In this document: positions 7,549 to 15,579 of the stretch, piece after piece | Numbering within the stretch: position 1 is the stretch's first letter | Layout: the number at the start of each line of letters is the position of its first letter | Assembly: GCA_947174975.1 (NCBI GenBank) | Contig: CAMWLA010000006.1 | Location: 1 to 21,791, forward strand | Length of the DNA stretch: 21,791 nucleotides | Source: an uncultured Clostridia bacterium | Lineage (GTDB): Bacteria; Bacillota; Clostridia; Christensenellales; Borkfalkiaceae | Direction: 5' to 3' | The notes under the pieces: model-generated | Seen by the model: the letters and a program-made list of their open reading frames with translations, nothing else | Told to the model about the DNA's origin: nothing | Database searches by the model: none | Position numbers and translations under genes: made by a program

Positions 7549-9362
7549 ACCGCACCCCCTTCTTTGAGTTCTTCGGGAAGCTGGAACTGCAAATCGTAAA
7601 TCTTCTTGTAAATTCCGTCCTTTTTCAATAGCTCGAAATTGTTTCCGCTTTCGGCAATTTTCCCGCCGTCAAGCACGATAATATTGTCCGCGTGCATTAC
7701 GGTGTTGATTCTGTGCGAAATGATAATCACCGTAGCGCCCTTGAATTTTTCATTGAGATTTTTGCGGATAGCCGCGTCCGTCTCGCTGTCGACCGCGGAA
7801 AGCGAATCGTCGAAAATGAGGTAAGGCGTATTTCTCATAAGCGTGCGCGCGATACCCACGCGCTGTTTCTGTCCGCCCGAAAGGGTGACGCCCCTTTCGC
7901 CGACTACGGTATCGTAGCCGTTTGCAAAGCCCTCTATATTTTCGTCGACGCACGCCTCTTTGGCGGCGTTTTTAATATCCTCGTCGGATGCGTTATCAAC
8001 GGCAAGCGAAATGTTCTCTCGGATGGTTCCCGAATAGATATAACCCTCTTGCAGCATAAGACCTATGTTGCTTCTCAGCGTTGCGGGAGATATCTCCGAA
8101 ATGGGCTTGCCGCCTATGTAGATTTCTCCGTTCGTCGGGGCATATAGTCCGTCCAACAGATAAGTGAGCGTCGATTTTCCGCTTCCTGTACCGCCTAAAA
8201 TTCCGACGACGCTGCCTTCTGGAATTTTAAAGCTTATATCCTTTAATACCGGCTTGCCCTCTTCGTATTCGAAGCTTACGTCTTTAAATTCGATATCGCC
8301 CGAAAGGGGCTCTTTCTCACCGTATTCCTCTTCTACGCCGTTGAGTATTTCTCCGATACGCCCTAAGGAAACGCCCGCTTTGCTCATGTTCGAAATTATT
8401 CTGCCGAGCTGTCTGACGGGCCATATAAGCATCGTGTTGTAGAATATAAACGCGATCAGCTCACCGGTTGTAAGCGAACCGTTTACGCAGAACACAGTAC
8501 CCGCAACTACTATGCAAAGCCCTTGCACCGCGGCAACACAGTCGCTCGTTGACCAGAATGTTGCAAGTATGCGAAGCGTTTTAGTCCACAGCCCCGTGTA
8601 ATAGGTGTTTTGTTTTTCAAATCTGTCCCGCTCGTAGCGTTCCCTTCCGAACGCGCGCACCACGCGCACGCCCGTGAAATTTTCTTGCGCGATAGTGGAA
8701 AGCACGCCCTCTTCCTCGTCGCATTTTTTGAAATGCTTTCTAACCCTCGTATGGAATACGAACGAGTACACGAGTATAAGAGGAATAAACGCCGAAGCGA
8801 TTGCCGCAAGCTTTACATTTTTCAAAAACATAAACACAAGCGAAAATACAATTAAAAGCACTATTCTGAAAAGGCTTAAAAGCTGACCCGAAACGAAGTT
8901 GGAAATCGTGTCCGCGTCCGAAGTACAGCGCTGAATTATGTCGCCCGTGCGGTGCTGTATGTGCCAGCTTAAAGGCAACCTTTGAAGGTGTGAAAACAGC
9001 TTGTCGCGCGTTCTGCGCATAAAGATTTGGTTTGCATAGTTGTTGAGATACGATCTCAGATAGGTAAACAGCGCCGAAAGCAGTGCGCACGCAATTAAGA
9101 GCAGCGCGATTACCCATAAATTTTGCTTTAAGTATTCAACTCCGCCAATAGCGGAAACTATTTTTACATAACTGTCCGAAACCGGCTCTTTCCCGAGTAC
9201 GCTGTCAACGGTAACGTTGATTATTTCGGGAACGAGCAATGACACCACCGTTACAAGCGCACTTGCAACGATACTTGCAATGAATACGGAAACACTGCCC
9301 TTTAAAAGGTACCAAAGCGTTCCCGCCTTAGACAGTTTATGCTTTGGATAAACGTCTTTCAT
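7545..9362 (-). CDS. ABC exporter half-transporter, degenerate-site subunit
   Basis: This 605-residue protein has an N-terminal membrane domain and a C-terminal ATPase with Walker A GGTGSGKST (about 392), canonical signature LSGGQ (about 492), and a Walker B ending in Asp-Asp (LIFDDSLSAVD, about 516), so the usual catalytic Glu is Asp. This is the known mark of the degenerate-site subunit in heterodimeric exporters. Paired with its neighbour, one composite site has E plus LSGGQ and the other has D plus LSTGE. The start is 9 bases after the aminopeptidase stop. The nearest Shine-Dalgarno-like GAGAGG is about 15 bases upstream of the ATG, unusually far, so initiation may depend on coupling. Cargo cannot be told from sequence. 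Confidence 0.93.
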   Translation of the reverse strand: MKDVYPKHKLSKAGTLWYLLKGSVSVFIASIVASALVTVVSLLVPEIINVTVDSVLGKEPVSDSYVKIVSAIGGVEYLKQNLWVIALLLIACALLSALFTYLRSYLNNYANQIFMRRTRDKLFSHLQRLPLSWHIQHRTGDIIQRCTSDADTISNFVSGQLLSLFRIVLLIVFSLVFMFLKNVKLAAIASAFIPLILVYSFVFHTRVRKHFKKCDEEEGVLSTIAQENFTGVRVVRAFGRERYERDRFEKQNTYYTGLWTKTLRILATFWSTSDCVAAVQGLCIVVAGTVFCVNGSLTTGELIAFIFYNTMLIWPVRQLGRIISNMSKAGVSLGRIGEILNGVEEEYGEKEPLSGDIEFKDVSFEYEEGKPVLKDISFKIPEGSVVGILGGTGSGKSTLTYLLDGLYAPTNGEIYIGGKPISEISPATLRSNIGLMLQEGYIYSGTIRENISLAVDNASDEDIKNAAKEACVDENIEGFANGYDTVVGERGVTLSGGQKQRVGIARTLMRNTPYLIFDDSLSAVDSETDAAIRKNLNEKFKGATVIIISHRINTVMHADNIIVLDGGKIAESGNNFELLKKDGIYKKIYDLQFQLPEELKEGGAV

Positions 9363-9371
9363 TAAATTATA

Positions 9372-10433
9372 TTAAAACCTCTCTATTATCTCTTTACTAA
9401 GGCTTTTGCACAGCTCGACGCCGAATTTGGTACAAGTTTGCACGTCCTCCAACGCCGCTATGCAGTTAAAAGTGTGAATGTATCTTACGGGAATACCCGC
9501 GACTATGACGGGGGTAGCGCCGTTTGCGGAAATTATATACGCGCCGTTATTACCGCCGCCCGAGCGAACCGCCATCTGCACCTTGATGCCTTTTTCTTCG
9601 GCAACCTTTTTCGCAAAAGAAGTGAACCTCGGCGTGCAGATAACCGTTCTGTCCATATAGCGGAGCATAACCCCACCGCGGAGCGCGTCCTGCACCATAT
9701 AGCTCGGCGCGGAAGTATCGTCTGCGGGACAGCCCTCGAAACAGATAGCCGCCGCGGGCTTTAAGTTGTACATTGCCGCGGTAATTCCGCGCTCGCCCAC
9801 TTCCTCTTGCGAGGAGATTACGCCCACTATATCCACGGTCGTTTTCTCGTTCGCAAGCGACTTTAAGCACATGAGCATCGAGGCAACGCCGAGTCTGTCG
9901 TCAAAAGCTTTGCCGTGCAGTATGCCGTGCTTTTCATCGTATTCGAAGGGTGACAGAGGAACTACGGGCGCGCCGACTTCTATGCCCATCTCTTTTGCTT
10001 CCTTGTCGCTTGTCGCGCCGATATCTATCGTAAGATTTTCGTAAGATACGGGTGCGTTCCTCTGGTCAGCGGTCATTAAATGGGGAGACATTGCGGCGAT
10101 TACCCCGCTGATATATCCCGACGACGTGAAAATCTGCACCTTCGCGGAAGGCAAGCTCTTCTCGTTCCAGCCGCCTATGGGAATGAACCTTAAAGTTCCG
10201 TCGGGCTTGATGGCTTGTACCATAAACCCGACCTCGTCAGAGTGCGCGTCCAAAAGTATCTGCGGACGGTTCCCCTTGTTGTAGTTGGGATATATATACA
10301 AGTTGCGCATGCTGTCCTCTTTAAAGGTTGCAAAATCCTTGCAGTATTCCCGCGCGATTATTAATACTTCGTCCTCGAAGCCCGAAGCTCCGCGTGCATT
10401 ACATAATTTTTCTATTAACTCTAATTCGTTCAT
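9372..10433 (-). CDS. M42 family metallo-aminopeptidase
   Basis: This is a 353-residue cytosolic di-metal peptidase of the FrvX/YsdC/TET type, expected to trim N-terminal residues from peptides (family knowledge). Metal and catalytic positions visible are His64 (DAHSDEVG), Asp178 in KAFDDRLG, Glu210-Glu211 (SSQEEVGERG), Glu233 (FEGCPADD) and His320 (RYIHTFN). Position 233 carries Glu where many M42 enzymes carry Asp. The start has a clear AGGGGTG Shine-Dalgarno 5 bases before the ATG. It sits 10 bases after the DUF697-like gene and 9 bases before the ABC genes. Substrate preference cannot be assigned. Confidence 0.93.
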   Translation of the reverse strand: MNELELIEKLCNARGASGFEDEVLIIAREYCKDFATFKEDSMRNLYIYPNYNKGNRPQILLDAHSDEVGFMVQAIKPDGTLRFIPIGGWNEKSLPSAKVQIFTSSGYISGVIAAMSPHLMTADQRNAPVSYENLTIDIGATSDKEAKEMGIEVGAPVVPLSPFEYDEKHGILHGKAFDDRLGVASMLMCLKSLANEKTTVDIVGVISSQEEVGERGITAAMYNLKPAAAICFEGCPADDTSAPSYMVQDALRGGVMLRYMDRTVICTPRFTSFAKKVAEEKGIKVQMAVRSGGGNNGAYIISANGATPVIVAGIPVRYIHTFNCIAALEDVQTCTKFGVELCKSLSKEIIERF

Positions 10434-10443
10434 AATTTCACCC

Positions 10444-11457
10444 CTATACCGCTTGCGGTAATTTCTTTCCTTTTTTCAATTCTTTTTCAAGCTCGTCGCA
10501 AGCTTCCTTGAACTCTTCTTCCGTTTCTAAAATTTCGATTCCGTCCAGAATTTCCTGAAGACGGTATTCGTTGTTGAGATACTTTATTGTCTGATATCCT
10601 ATAACGGTAGTTAAAACACCGTTGGTAAGTCCTTGCACGGATGAGTCTACAATTGTAGAAATTGCAGAACCCAAAAGGGGAATGCCCCTTACCGCGTTGC
10701 CCATTGTCTGAACAACCGAATTGCCTATTTTCGCACCGCCCAAGCCGTAGGCTATAAGCGAGTTTTGAAGAATTCTTGCAAATATTCTTACAAGCTTGGG
10801 ATCCGACGGACGGAAGCCGTATAAAAATATTATATCTTTTACAAGCTGTAAATTAAGAACGGCAACAAGCATTGCGTCGATCTTGTTGGTCTGCGACAGT
10901 GCGGAATACATTCCAGACTTCACCGAAGATTTGAAAATCAATTCCTTTGCGCTCTTTTTTACCGAGCCCGAATATAAGTCCGTAAGGTTTTGCATAATTG
11001 CCTTGTCGTTGTTCGTTTTAACGGCGATTGCAAGTTTGCCCACCGTTTCGGAATCGTACCAGCCGACGCCGTCGACCTTGGCGGTTAACTCTATTATTTT
11101 GTCCGCGATTTTACGGCGAACTTTTTTATTGTGGCTTTTCGCTTCGCGCGCGGTTTTTGCGTTGACGTTAACTATAAAATAGTCGGTTTTCAGAATTTTT
11201 ACGAGGGGAACTATAAACAACAGTATGTACACGATTACGCTTGCCGCGGCAACGCCTATGCCTGCATACATATTTATATCCCACACCCGCATAGTTATCG
11301 AGAACAGACAGAAGAACAAAAACACGCCTATCGCAGCCGCGATTAATGCAAGCACAAGCCTTGCTCCGCGCGCGTTTTCGCGCTTTGAATACTTCTGCTC
11401 GTACTCGTAAATGGTCAGCTTATTGTCCTCTTCGTTTTTACGGTTTTTCTTGCTCAT
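10444..11457 (-). CDS. DUF697/YcjF-like membrane protein
   Basis: This 337-residue protein has a charged N-terminus (MSKKNRKNEED), two strong membrane helices (about residues 32-52 and 62-86), and a helical C-terminal domain with a hydrophobic Gly-rich stretch (about 210-300: LYGFRPSD, GLGGAKIGN, IPLLGSAISTIVDSS) reminiscent of DUF697/UPF0283 proteins such as E. coli YcjF. The C-terminus is a charged helix rich in Glu and Lys. I place the start at ATG 11457, with AGGTG 6 bases upstream, instead of an in-frame GTG at 11466 that overlaps that Shine-Dalgarno. It begins 1 base after the rsmI stop. The cellular role is not established; the family match is by pattern and only moderately sure. Confidence 0.7.
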   Translation of the reverse strand: MSKKNRKNEEDNKLTIYEYEQKYSKRENARGARLVLALIAAAIGVFLFFCLFSITMRVWDINMYAGIGVAAASVIVYILLFIVPLVKILKTDYFIVNVNAKTAREAKSHNKKVRRKIADKIIELTAKVDGVGWYDSETVGKLAIAVKTNNDKAIMQNLTDLYSGSVKKSAKELIFKSSVKSGMYSALSQTNKIDAMLVAVLNLQLVKDIIFLYGFRPSDPKLVRIFARILQNSLIAYGLGGAKIGNSVVQTMGNAVRGIPLLGSAISTIVDSSVQGLTNGVLTTVIGYQTIKYLNNEYRLQEILDGIEILETEEEFKEACDELEKELKKGKKLPQAV

Positions 11458-11458
11458 T

Positions 11459-12268
11459 TTAATCACCTATATCTATGGAAAATTTATATAGTTCGGATTT
11501 GGCAACTCCTCTATCCTTTGCCGCTTGTTTGACGGCGTCCTTTTTGCTCATTCCCCCGCGCATATAGTGGAGGATATGCTCCTCTTCGGAAAGTTTGTTT
11601 AAAGGGTTATCCGCGCCCGACGCTCCCTCTACCAAGAGGACGTATTCGCCGCGCTTTTCGCCTTGCAAACCCTCGGAAAGCTTAAAAGTAATTGCCTCTT
11701 CGTGGATTTTCGTAATTTCTCTTACAACGCACGCATTCCTTTCGCCGAAAACGGAATAGATTGAGGATATGTCGCGGTCAACGTCTTGCGGGGCGCAGTG
11801 GAAACACAGCGTCATATCGAGATTTTTGTACTTTTCAAGCAGCGCCCTTCTCTCGCCCGCCTTATCGGGCAGAAAGCCGATAAACGCAAATCTATCCGCG
11901 GGTAAGCTTGATAGTATCAGCGCGGACAAAAACGCATTTGCCCCGGGAACTACCGTGTATTCTACTTCCGCATCTTTAAGCGCGGAACAAACCACGTTCC
12001 CCGGATCGGAAATTACGGGCATACCCGCGTCCGAAATTATTGCAATTTCCTTGCCCTCTTGCGCCTCGGCTATTATCTTTTCCGCGGCTTCGCGCTCGTT
12101 AAATTTATGGCAGCTTTTCAGCGGTTTTTTAATTTCGTAGGCATTCAAAAGCTTCAAAGAATGGCGCGTATCCTCGCAGTAAATCACGTCTACCGAACGC
12201 AAAATTTCCAGCGCCCTCAAAGATATATCTTTTAAATTGCCTATCGGCGTTGCTACAAAATAAACCAT
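11459..12268 (-). CDS. rsmI: 16S rRNA (cytidine-1402-2'-O)-methyltransferase RsmI
   Basis: RsmI uses SAM to methylate the 2'-O of C1402 in the 16S decoding centre (family knowledge). Visible tetrapyrrole-methylase fold motifs are VATPIGNLKDIS at the N-terminus, YCEDTRHSLKLL, the Gly-rich IISDAGMPVISDPG, and VVPGANAFLSALILS. The C-terminal helical tail (MSKKDAVKQAAKDRGVAKSELY) fits the family's small helix-turn-helix-like end. The length of 269 residues is slightly short of typical. The ATG overlaps the TAA of the upstream gene by one base (TAATG). The trmN-to-rsmI neighbourhood matches the B. subtilis yabB-yazA-rsmI order, with the middle gene replaced. Confidence 0.96.
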   Translation of the reverse strand: MVYFVATPIGNLKDISLRALEILRSVDVIYCEDTRHSLKLLNAYEIKKPLKSCHKFNEREAAEKIIAEAQEGKEIAIISDAGMPVISDPGNVVCSALKDAEVEYTVVPGANAFLSALILSSLPADRFAFIGFLPDKAGERRALLEKYKNLDMTLCFHCAPQDVDRDISSIYSVFGERNACVVREITKIHEEAITFKLSEGLQGEKRGEYVLLVEGASGADNPLNKLSEEEHILHYMRGGMSKKDAVKQAAKDRGVAKSELYKFSIDIGD

Positions 12269-12792
12269 TATTTTACCTTTTCATTTTCAAAAACCATAAC
12301 TTCGCCGTATTTTGGGGAATATAGAAAATTAATTTCTTTGTCTTTTTTACTTTTTACAGCTTTATAAAAAATACGCATATAGTCATAATCTTCCGTATTT
12401 TTCTTGAAAGCTATGCCATTCTTTTCAAAAATTAATCCGTATTTATAGACATATCCGGCACGCGTCCACATTTTATCGACTACATAAGGTATCGCGGTAG
12501 CTTCAAAAACTTTTTCATCCGTAAGCCAATTTAAAACTTCCCAATCAATGCGTCTCTCCCTACGCCAAAAGTACACTGATGACACCAGAAAAAGTACACT
12601 GGCTATACCAAGAAATATGCAACATAACCAACCGAGGAGCAATTTGTCAGCAAGATACCCTAATACTAACACCAACACGCTGCTAATAAACAAGAACACC
12701 GTTCCGCCAATGAACAATACTTTAACGCGTTTTGTCAAACCGACACCGTACTTGAATGTATATACGATTTTTCTTCCGTTATATTTTACCAT
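12268..12792 (-). CDS. Unrecognised small membrane protein between trmN and rsmI
   Basis: This 174-residue protein matches no family I recognise. It has two adjacent membrane helices (about residues 24-48 and 53-75), then a basic stretch (WRRERR) and a soluble C-terminal half with aromatic, beta-like segments (YKYGLIFEKNGIAFKK, INFLYSPKYGEVMVF), possibly a PH-like or YcxB-like domain (speculative). I chose ATG 12792, 14 bases inside the methyltransferase gene, because of the GAGG 6 bases upstream; a longer open frame would begin inside that gene without support. The coding sequence is clearly more AT-rich than its neighbours, suggesting later insertion into the conserved methyltransferase pair. 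Overlaps on both sides imply tight coupling. Confidence 0.75.
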   Translation of the reverse strand: MVKYNGRKIVYTFKYGVGLTKRVKVLFIGGTVFLFISSVLVLVLGYLADKLLLGWLCCIFLGIASVLFLVSSVYFWRRERRIDWEVLNWLTDEKVFEATAIPYVVDKMWTRAGYVYKYGLIFEKNGIAFKKNTEDYDYMRIFYKAVKSKKDKEINFLYSPKYGEVMVFENEKVK

Positions 12793-13456
12793 TGACGACC
12801 TCGGGCAAAATTTCAATTCCTTCCTTACCGCCCTTGACTGCCTCGACCATAACGAGATAGGGCTTTGCACCCTTCGTGCCCGTTACGAACTGTAGCTTCT
12901 TTGGCTCTAACCCGCGCTTTTTTAAAAGGTAGATAAGCTCCGCCGTGCGGTCGGCGCGGTTAATTAAAGCAAACCTTCCGCCGAACTTCACCGCCCTATA
13001 TGCGGCGTCGATTATTTCGGGAAGGGTAACCGTCAGCTCTTTTCTGCAAATTGCGCGTTCGTAAACTTCGTTTTCAAAGCCCGCCCGCTCGTAAGGGGGA
13101 TTACACAAAACAAGAGAAAACTTATCGTCGAATTCCCGACCGATATCTTGTATTTTACAGTTGTGGACGGTGCAGTCAAAGCCGTTTAATTTAGCGGTGC
13201 GCTCGCTCATGTCCGCAAGCGAAGCTTGCATTTCAAACAAATCGAGGGAGGATATCTTGGGGTTAAGGCACAAAAAGTGAAATCCCACGACTCCGCTGCC
13301 CGAACAGAAATCGGCGACCCTATCGCCCACTCTTGCACGCGCAAAGCGGGACAGCAGAATGCTGTCCGAAGTAAAGCGGTATAAATTCACGTTCTGAATT
13401 ATTTGTTTGTCCCCATAAAAGCTTTCTAAAACTTCGGGGTATCTTATTTCGTCCAC
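12779..13456 (-). CDS. trmN: tRNA1(Val) N6-adenine methyltransferase-like protein (TrmN/YabB family)
   Basis: This 225-residue SAM-dependent methyltransferase has SAM motif I DFCSGSGVVGF (residues 49-59), an acidic motif II in LDLFEMQ, and catalytic NPPY (119-122), typical of N6-adenine methylation. The N-terminal QIIQNVNLYRFTSDSILLSRFA and C-terminal KGAKPYLVMVEAVKGG resemble B. subtilis YabB, which shares this locus. The expected role is methylation of an adenine next to the anticodon of tRNA (family inference; exact target unproven). The start is GTG at 13456 with AGGTG 5 bases upstream. It follows a hairpin that ends the ferredoxin transcript, yet no clear promoter is visible before it, so read-through is likely. 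Confidence 0.9.
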   Translation of the reverse strand: MDEIRYPEVLESFYGDKQIIQNVNLYRFTSDSILLSRFARARVGDRVADFCSGSGVVGFHFLCLNPKISSLDLFEMQASLADMSERTAKLNGFDCTVHNCKIQDIGREFDDKFSLVLCNPPYERAGFENEVYERAICRKELTVTLPEIIDAAYRAVKFGGRFALINRADRTAELIYLLKKRGLEPKKLQFVTGTKGAKPYLVMVEAVKGGKEGIEILPEVVNGKI

Positions 13457-13496
13457 CTTAACACCTACTCACCTCAAATCAAACTTGAATATAGAA

Positions 13497-13525
13497 AGAG
13501 CGGGGCGCATAAAACACCCCGCTCT
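13497..13525 (-). terminator. Hairpin after the ferredoxin gene
   Basis: The 9-bp stem AGAGCGGGG/CCCCGCTCT has an 11-base loop. On the minus strand it is followed by TTTCTATATT, a weak T run. It is a partial terminator or mRNA 3'-end structure separating the highly expressed ferredoxin from the downstream trmN group. Confidence 0.65.
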
Positions 13526-13538
13526 TCTATTCCTCTAA

Positions 13539-13709
13539 TTAGTCAGCGTGTATAGCGCCGGTAGGGCAAACGTCCTCGCAAGCGCCGCAGTCGATACAAA
13601 CGTCGGGATCAACTACGTACTTGTCAGCGCCCTCGGAAATAGCCTCAACGGGGCAAGTGCCTGCGCACGCGCCGCAGCTTACGCATTCGTCTGATATTGA
13701 GTGTGCCAT
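13539..13709 (-). CDS. 2[4Fe-4S] ferredoxin, 56 residues
   Basis: This short gene encodes a clostridial-type ferredoxin, a cytosolic low-potential electron carrier. Two cluster motifs are visible: C-x2-C-x2-C-x3-C-P at residues 9-20 (ECVSCGACAGTCP) and again at 38-49 (VCIDCGACEDVCP), related by internal duplication with the usual VEAI and TGAI ends. The start has a strong GGAGG 9 bases upstream. It carries its own near-consensus promoter and a downstream hairpin, so it is effectively monocistronic inside the larger minus-strand run. In B. subtilis this slot between ricT and the yabB homologue holds yabA, so the ferredoxin is a lineage-specific insertion. Its redox partner is not in view. Confidence 0.96.
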   Translation of the reverse strand: MAHSISDECVSCGACAGTCPVEAISEGADKYVVDPDVCIDCGACEDVCPTGAIHAD

Positions 13710-13758
13710 CAGTAAGTTCCTCCAATTAGTTTTAGTAAAGCATACGCTACTGTTTTGA

Positions 13759-13787
13759 ATTATATCACAATATTTTTGTGCTGTAAA
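13759..13787 (-). promoter_or_regulatory. Promoter of the ferredoxin gene
   Basis: On the minus strand, the -35 TTTACA (13787-13782), a 17-base spacer and a perfect -10 TATAAT (13764-13759) predict +1 near 13752 and a 43-base leader with the GGAGG site. The -35 begins within 10 bases of the ricT stop. Confidence 0.88.
13766..13780. promoter_or_regulatory. Inverted repeat in the ferredoxin promoter spacer (operator candidate)
   Basis: CACAA-N5-TTGTG lies entirely between the -35 and -10 boxes. A protein bound there would block RNA polymerase. The half-site spacing and orientation do not match the Rex consensus. The arms are only 5 bp in an AT-rich region, so chance is possible. Confidence 0.35.
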
Positions 13788-13795
13788 GAGTATTT

Positions 13796-14683
13796 TTAAT
13801 TTTTATCGATAATTTCTTTCAGCTCTTCGGAAATTTCTTCTTCCTTATCTTCCGTGCCGCTGTTGTTTTTGAATTTAATATCCTTTACGGCATAGTCGTG
13901 GAAGGTTACGATATCCTTTTTCTTGTCCTCGATTTTTACACGGACTTGCATTTTAAGCATATTGATATTCACGACTGTACCCTTGCCGTCGGGCGTGGTA
14001 ACTTCGGTGCCTAATTTAGGTATATGTTTGCCGGCCTCGGCGTAGTAGTCGTTTTCGTATGCAAGACAGCACATCAGTCTTCCGCAAAGTCCCGAAATTT
14101 TAGCGGGATTCAATGAAAGGTTCTGCGTTTTCGCCATTTTTATGGTTACCTTGTTGATGTCGGGCATATAAGCCGAACAGCAGCATTCCCTACCGCACGC
14201 GCCTATTCCGCCGATCATCTTTATTTCGTCACGGATACCGAGCTGCCTAAGCTCTATCCTCATCTTGAAATGAGAGGACAGTTCCTTTACAAGCTCTCTG
14301 AAATCTACGCGGGCGGGCGCGGAGTAGTAAAACACCACTTTCGAGCCGTCGAACGAAAAGTCACAGTCGATAAGCTTCATATTGAGTTTATACTTTGCAA
14401 TCTTTTCCTGAACGGTTTTCATTGCCTCGGGCTTGCGCTCGTTATTCTTCTTTATAGTTTCCAGATCGCGCTGAGTGGCAATGCGCAGTACCGGCCTTAA
14501 AGGCGGAACGATTCTGCTTTCGTCGACCTCGCCGATAGGAATAACCACCGTCGCGTATTCGTGACCGCGCGCGGTATCGACGATTACTCCCATTCCCTTT
14601 GTATATTTTTCGCTGTCCTTACCGGGAGAAAAATAATATATCTTTCCGTTTTCGGTAAAGTTTACCCCCGTAATTTTAACCAT
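13796..14683 (-). CDS. ricT: RicT (YaaT), PSP1-domain Fe-S regulatory protein
   Basis: RicT is part of the RicA-RicF-RicT (YmcA-YlbF-YaaT) complex that in Bacillus controls RNase Y-dependent mRNA maturation and binds Fe-S clusters (family knowledge). The 295-residue product shows the PSP1 core with the cysteine-rich block GACGRECCCSAYMPD and then ISGLCGRLMCCLAYE, which hold the cluster ligands, and a Glu-rich C-terminal tail. The start is ATG 14683, preceded by GAGGAGA, within the last 22 bases of holB; an upstream in-frame extension into holB lacks family similarity. Its position after holB matches B. subtilis. Partners RicA and RicF are not in this window. Confidence 0.95.
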   Translation of the reverse strand: MVKITGVNFTENGKIYYFSPGKDSEKYTKGMGVIVDTARGHEYATVVIPIGEVDESRIVPPLRPVLRIATQRDLETIKKNNERKPEAMKTVQEKIAKYKLNMKLIDCDFSFDGSKVVFYYSAPARVDFRELVKELSSHFKMRIELRQLGIRDEIKMIGGIGACGRECCCSAYMPDINKVTIKMAKTQNLSLNPAKISGLCGRLMCCLAYENDYYAEAGKHIPKLGTEVTTPDGKGTVVNINMLKMQVRVKIEDKKKDIVTFHDYAVKDIKFKNNSGTEDKEEEISEELKEIIDKN

Positions 14684-15579
14684 TTTTCGTTCTCCTCTAT
14701 GACGCGCAGCATTAAGTCGTATAAAAGTCCTTGAAAAAACGCGTTGAATTTCAAGTCCATACACGCCTTGTCCGCGCACTTGCCCGCAAAGATAAGCGCA
14801 GGCTGTTCAAAGCAAGCCTTTTTTCCTCCGATGCTTTCTTTAAGCGCCTTGTGATAGTTCAAAGCGATAGCAGACATAAGCTCGTTTTTGTATTTCGTAT
14901 CACCGTATTTTATTGCCACTTTTCCGACGTTTCCTACGTCAGTCGTGGTGCAAATTTCTTCCGCAGCCGCGTTCACTTCCGCGAACCAGCCGCCGTTTAC
15001 CATATTTTCGGCAACGCCGAATATTCCGCCGCAGCTTTCCGAAGCTTGTCTGTTCAAGGGGTTGCTCCCCTTCCTTTCAAGCGCCGCAAAAATTTCGTCT
15101 TGCGAAAAAGGCGGTATCGTCAATGTCTTTACCCTCGACTTAACCGTGTCCAACACCGGTGCAAGCGAAGTTGCGCCGAGTAGAAAGTACACGCCCTCGT
15201 AAGGCTCTTCCAAAGTCTTTAAAAGCTTGTTCTGAATGAGCGGGGTTGCATCGTTGAACCCGCTGATTATGAAAAGCTTTTTGTCTTTTTCAAGCGGTTT
15301 CAACGCACAGTCCGAAAGAAGAGCGGACGCGGCTTCCGCCGTAAACTTTTTCCCTTCCTCGGGAAAAATGCGTAGGTCGGGCAAAGTTTCGTTAATTATC
15401 CTTTTGCCGTCGGGGTCGTTTTCCGTGACGCCGAAAAATTTAAGCGCAAAAATTTTCAACGCTTCGCGCATGTTTTTCACGTCTTGAAAATGCAACATAT
15501 AGGCGTGCGAAATTCTGTCCGACTTGATATCGCCCGAAAACGCCGTGTACGCCGTTGTCCCCGAAATCAGCTTTTTCAC
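14662..15579 (-). CDS. holB: DNA polymerase III delta' subunit
   Basis: Delta' is a clamp-loader subunit that helps open and load the beta clamp (family knowledge). The 305-residue protein shows the N-terminal SDRISHAYMLHF segment, then FIISGFNDATPLIQNKLLKTLEEP, the typical delta'/gamma sensor region, and SRVKTLTIPPFS. I see no intact P-loop, and no Cys4 zinc knuckle. The first is normal for delta', the second is a divergence from many homologues. The start is GTG at 15579, overlapping the tmk TAG (TAGTG), with AAAGGA 8 bases upstream. It lies between tmk and ricT as in Bacillus. Confidence 0.93.
   Translation of the reverse strand: MKKLISGTTAYTAFSGDIKSDRISHAYMLHFQDVKNMREALKIFALKFFGVTENDPDGKRIINETLPDLRIFPEEGKKFTAEAASALLSDCALKPLEKDKKLFIISGFNDATPLIQNKLLKTLEEPYEGVYFLLGATSLAPVLDTVKSRVKTLTIPPFSQDEIFAALERKGSNPLNRQASESCGGIFGVAENMVNGGWFAEVNAAAEEICTTTDVGNVGKVAIKYGDTKYKNELMSAIALNYHKALKESIGGKKACFEQPALIFAGKCADKACMDLKFNAFFQGLLYDLMLRVIEENEKWLKLRG

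Noticed and set aside
13766..13780. Rex operator
   Set aside because: Rex sites have TTGTG facing outward with an 8-base centre ending in CACAA. Here the half-sites are in the opposite order with a 5-base centre.
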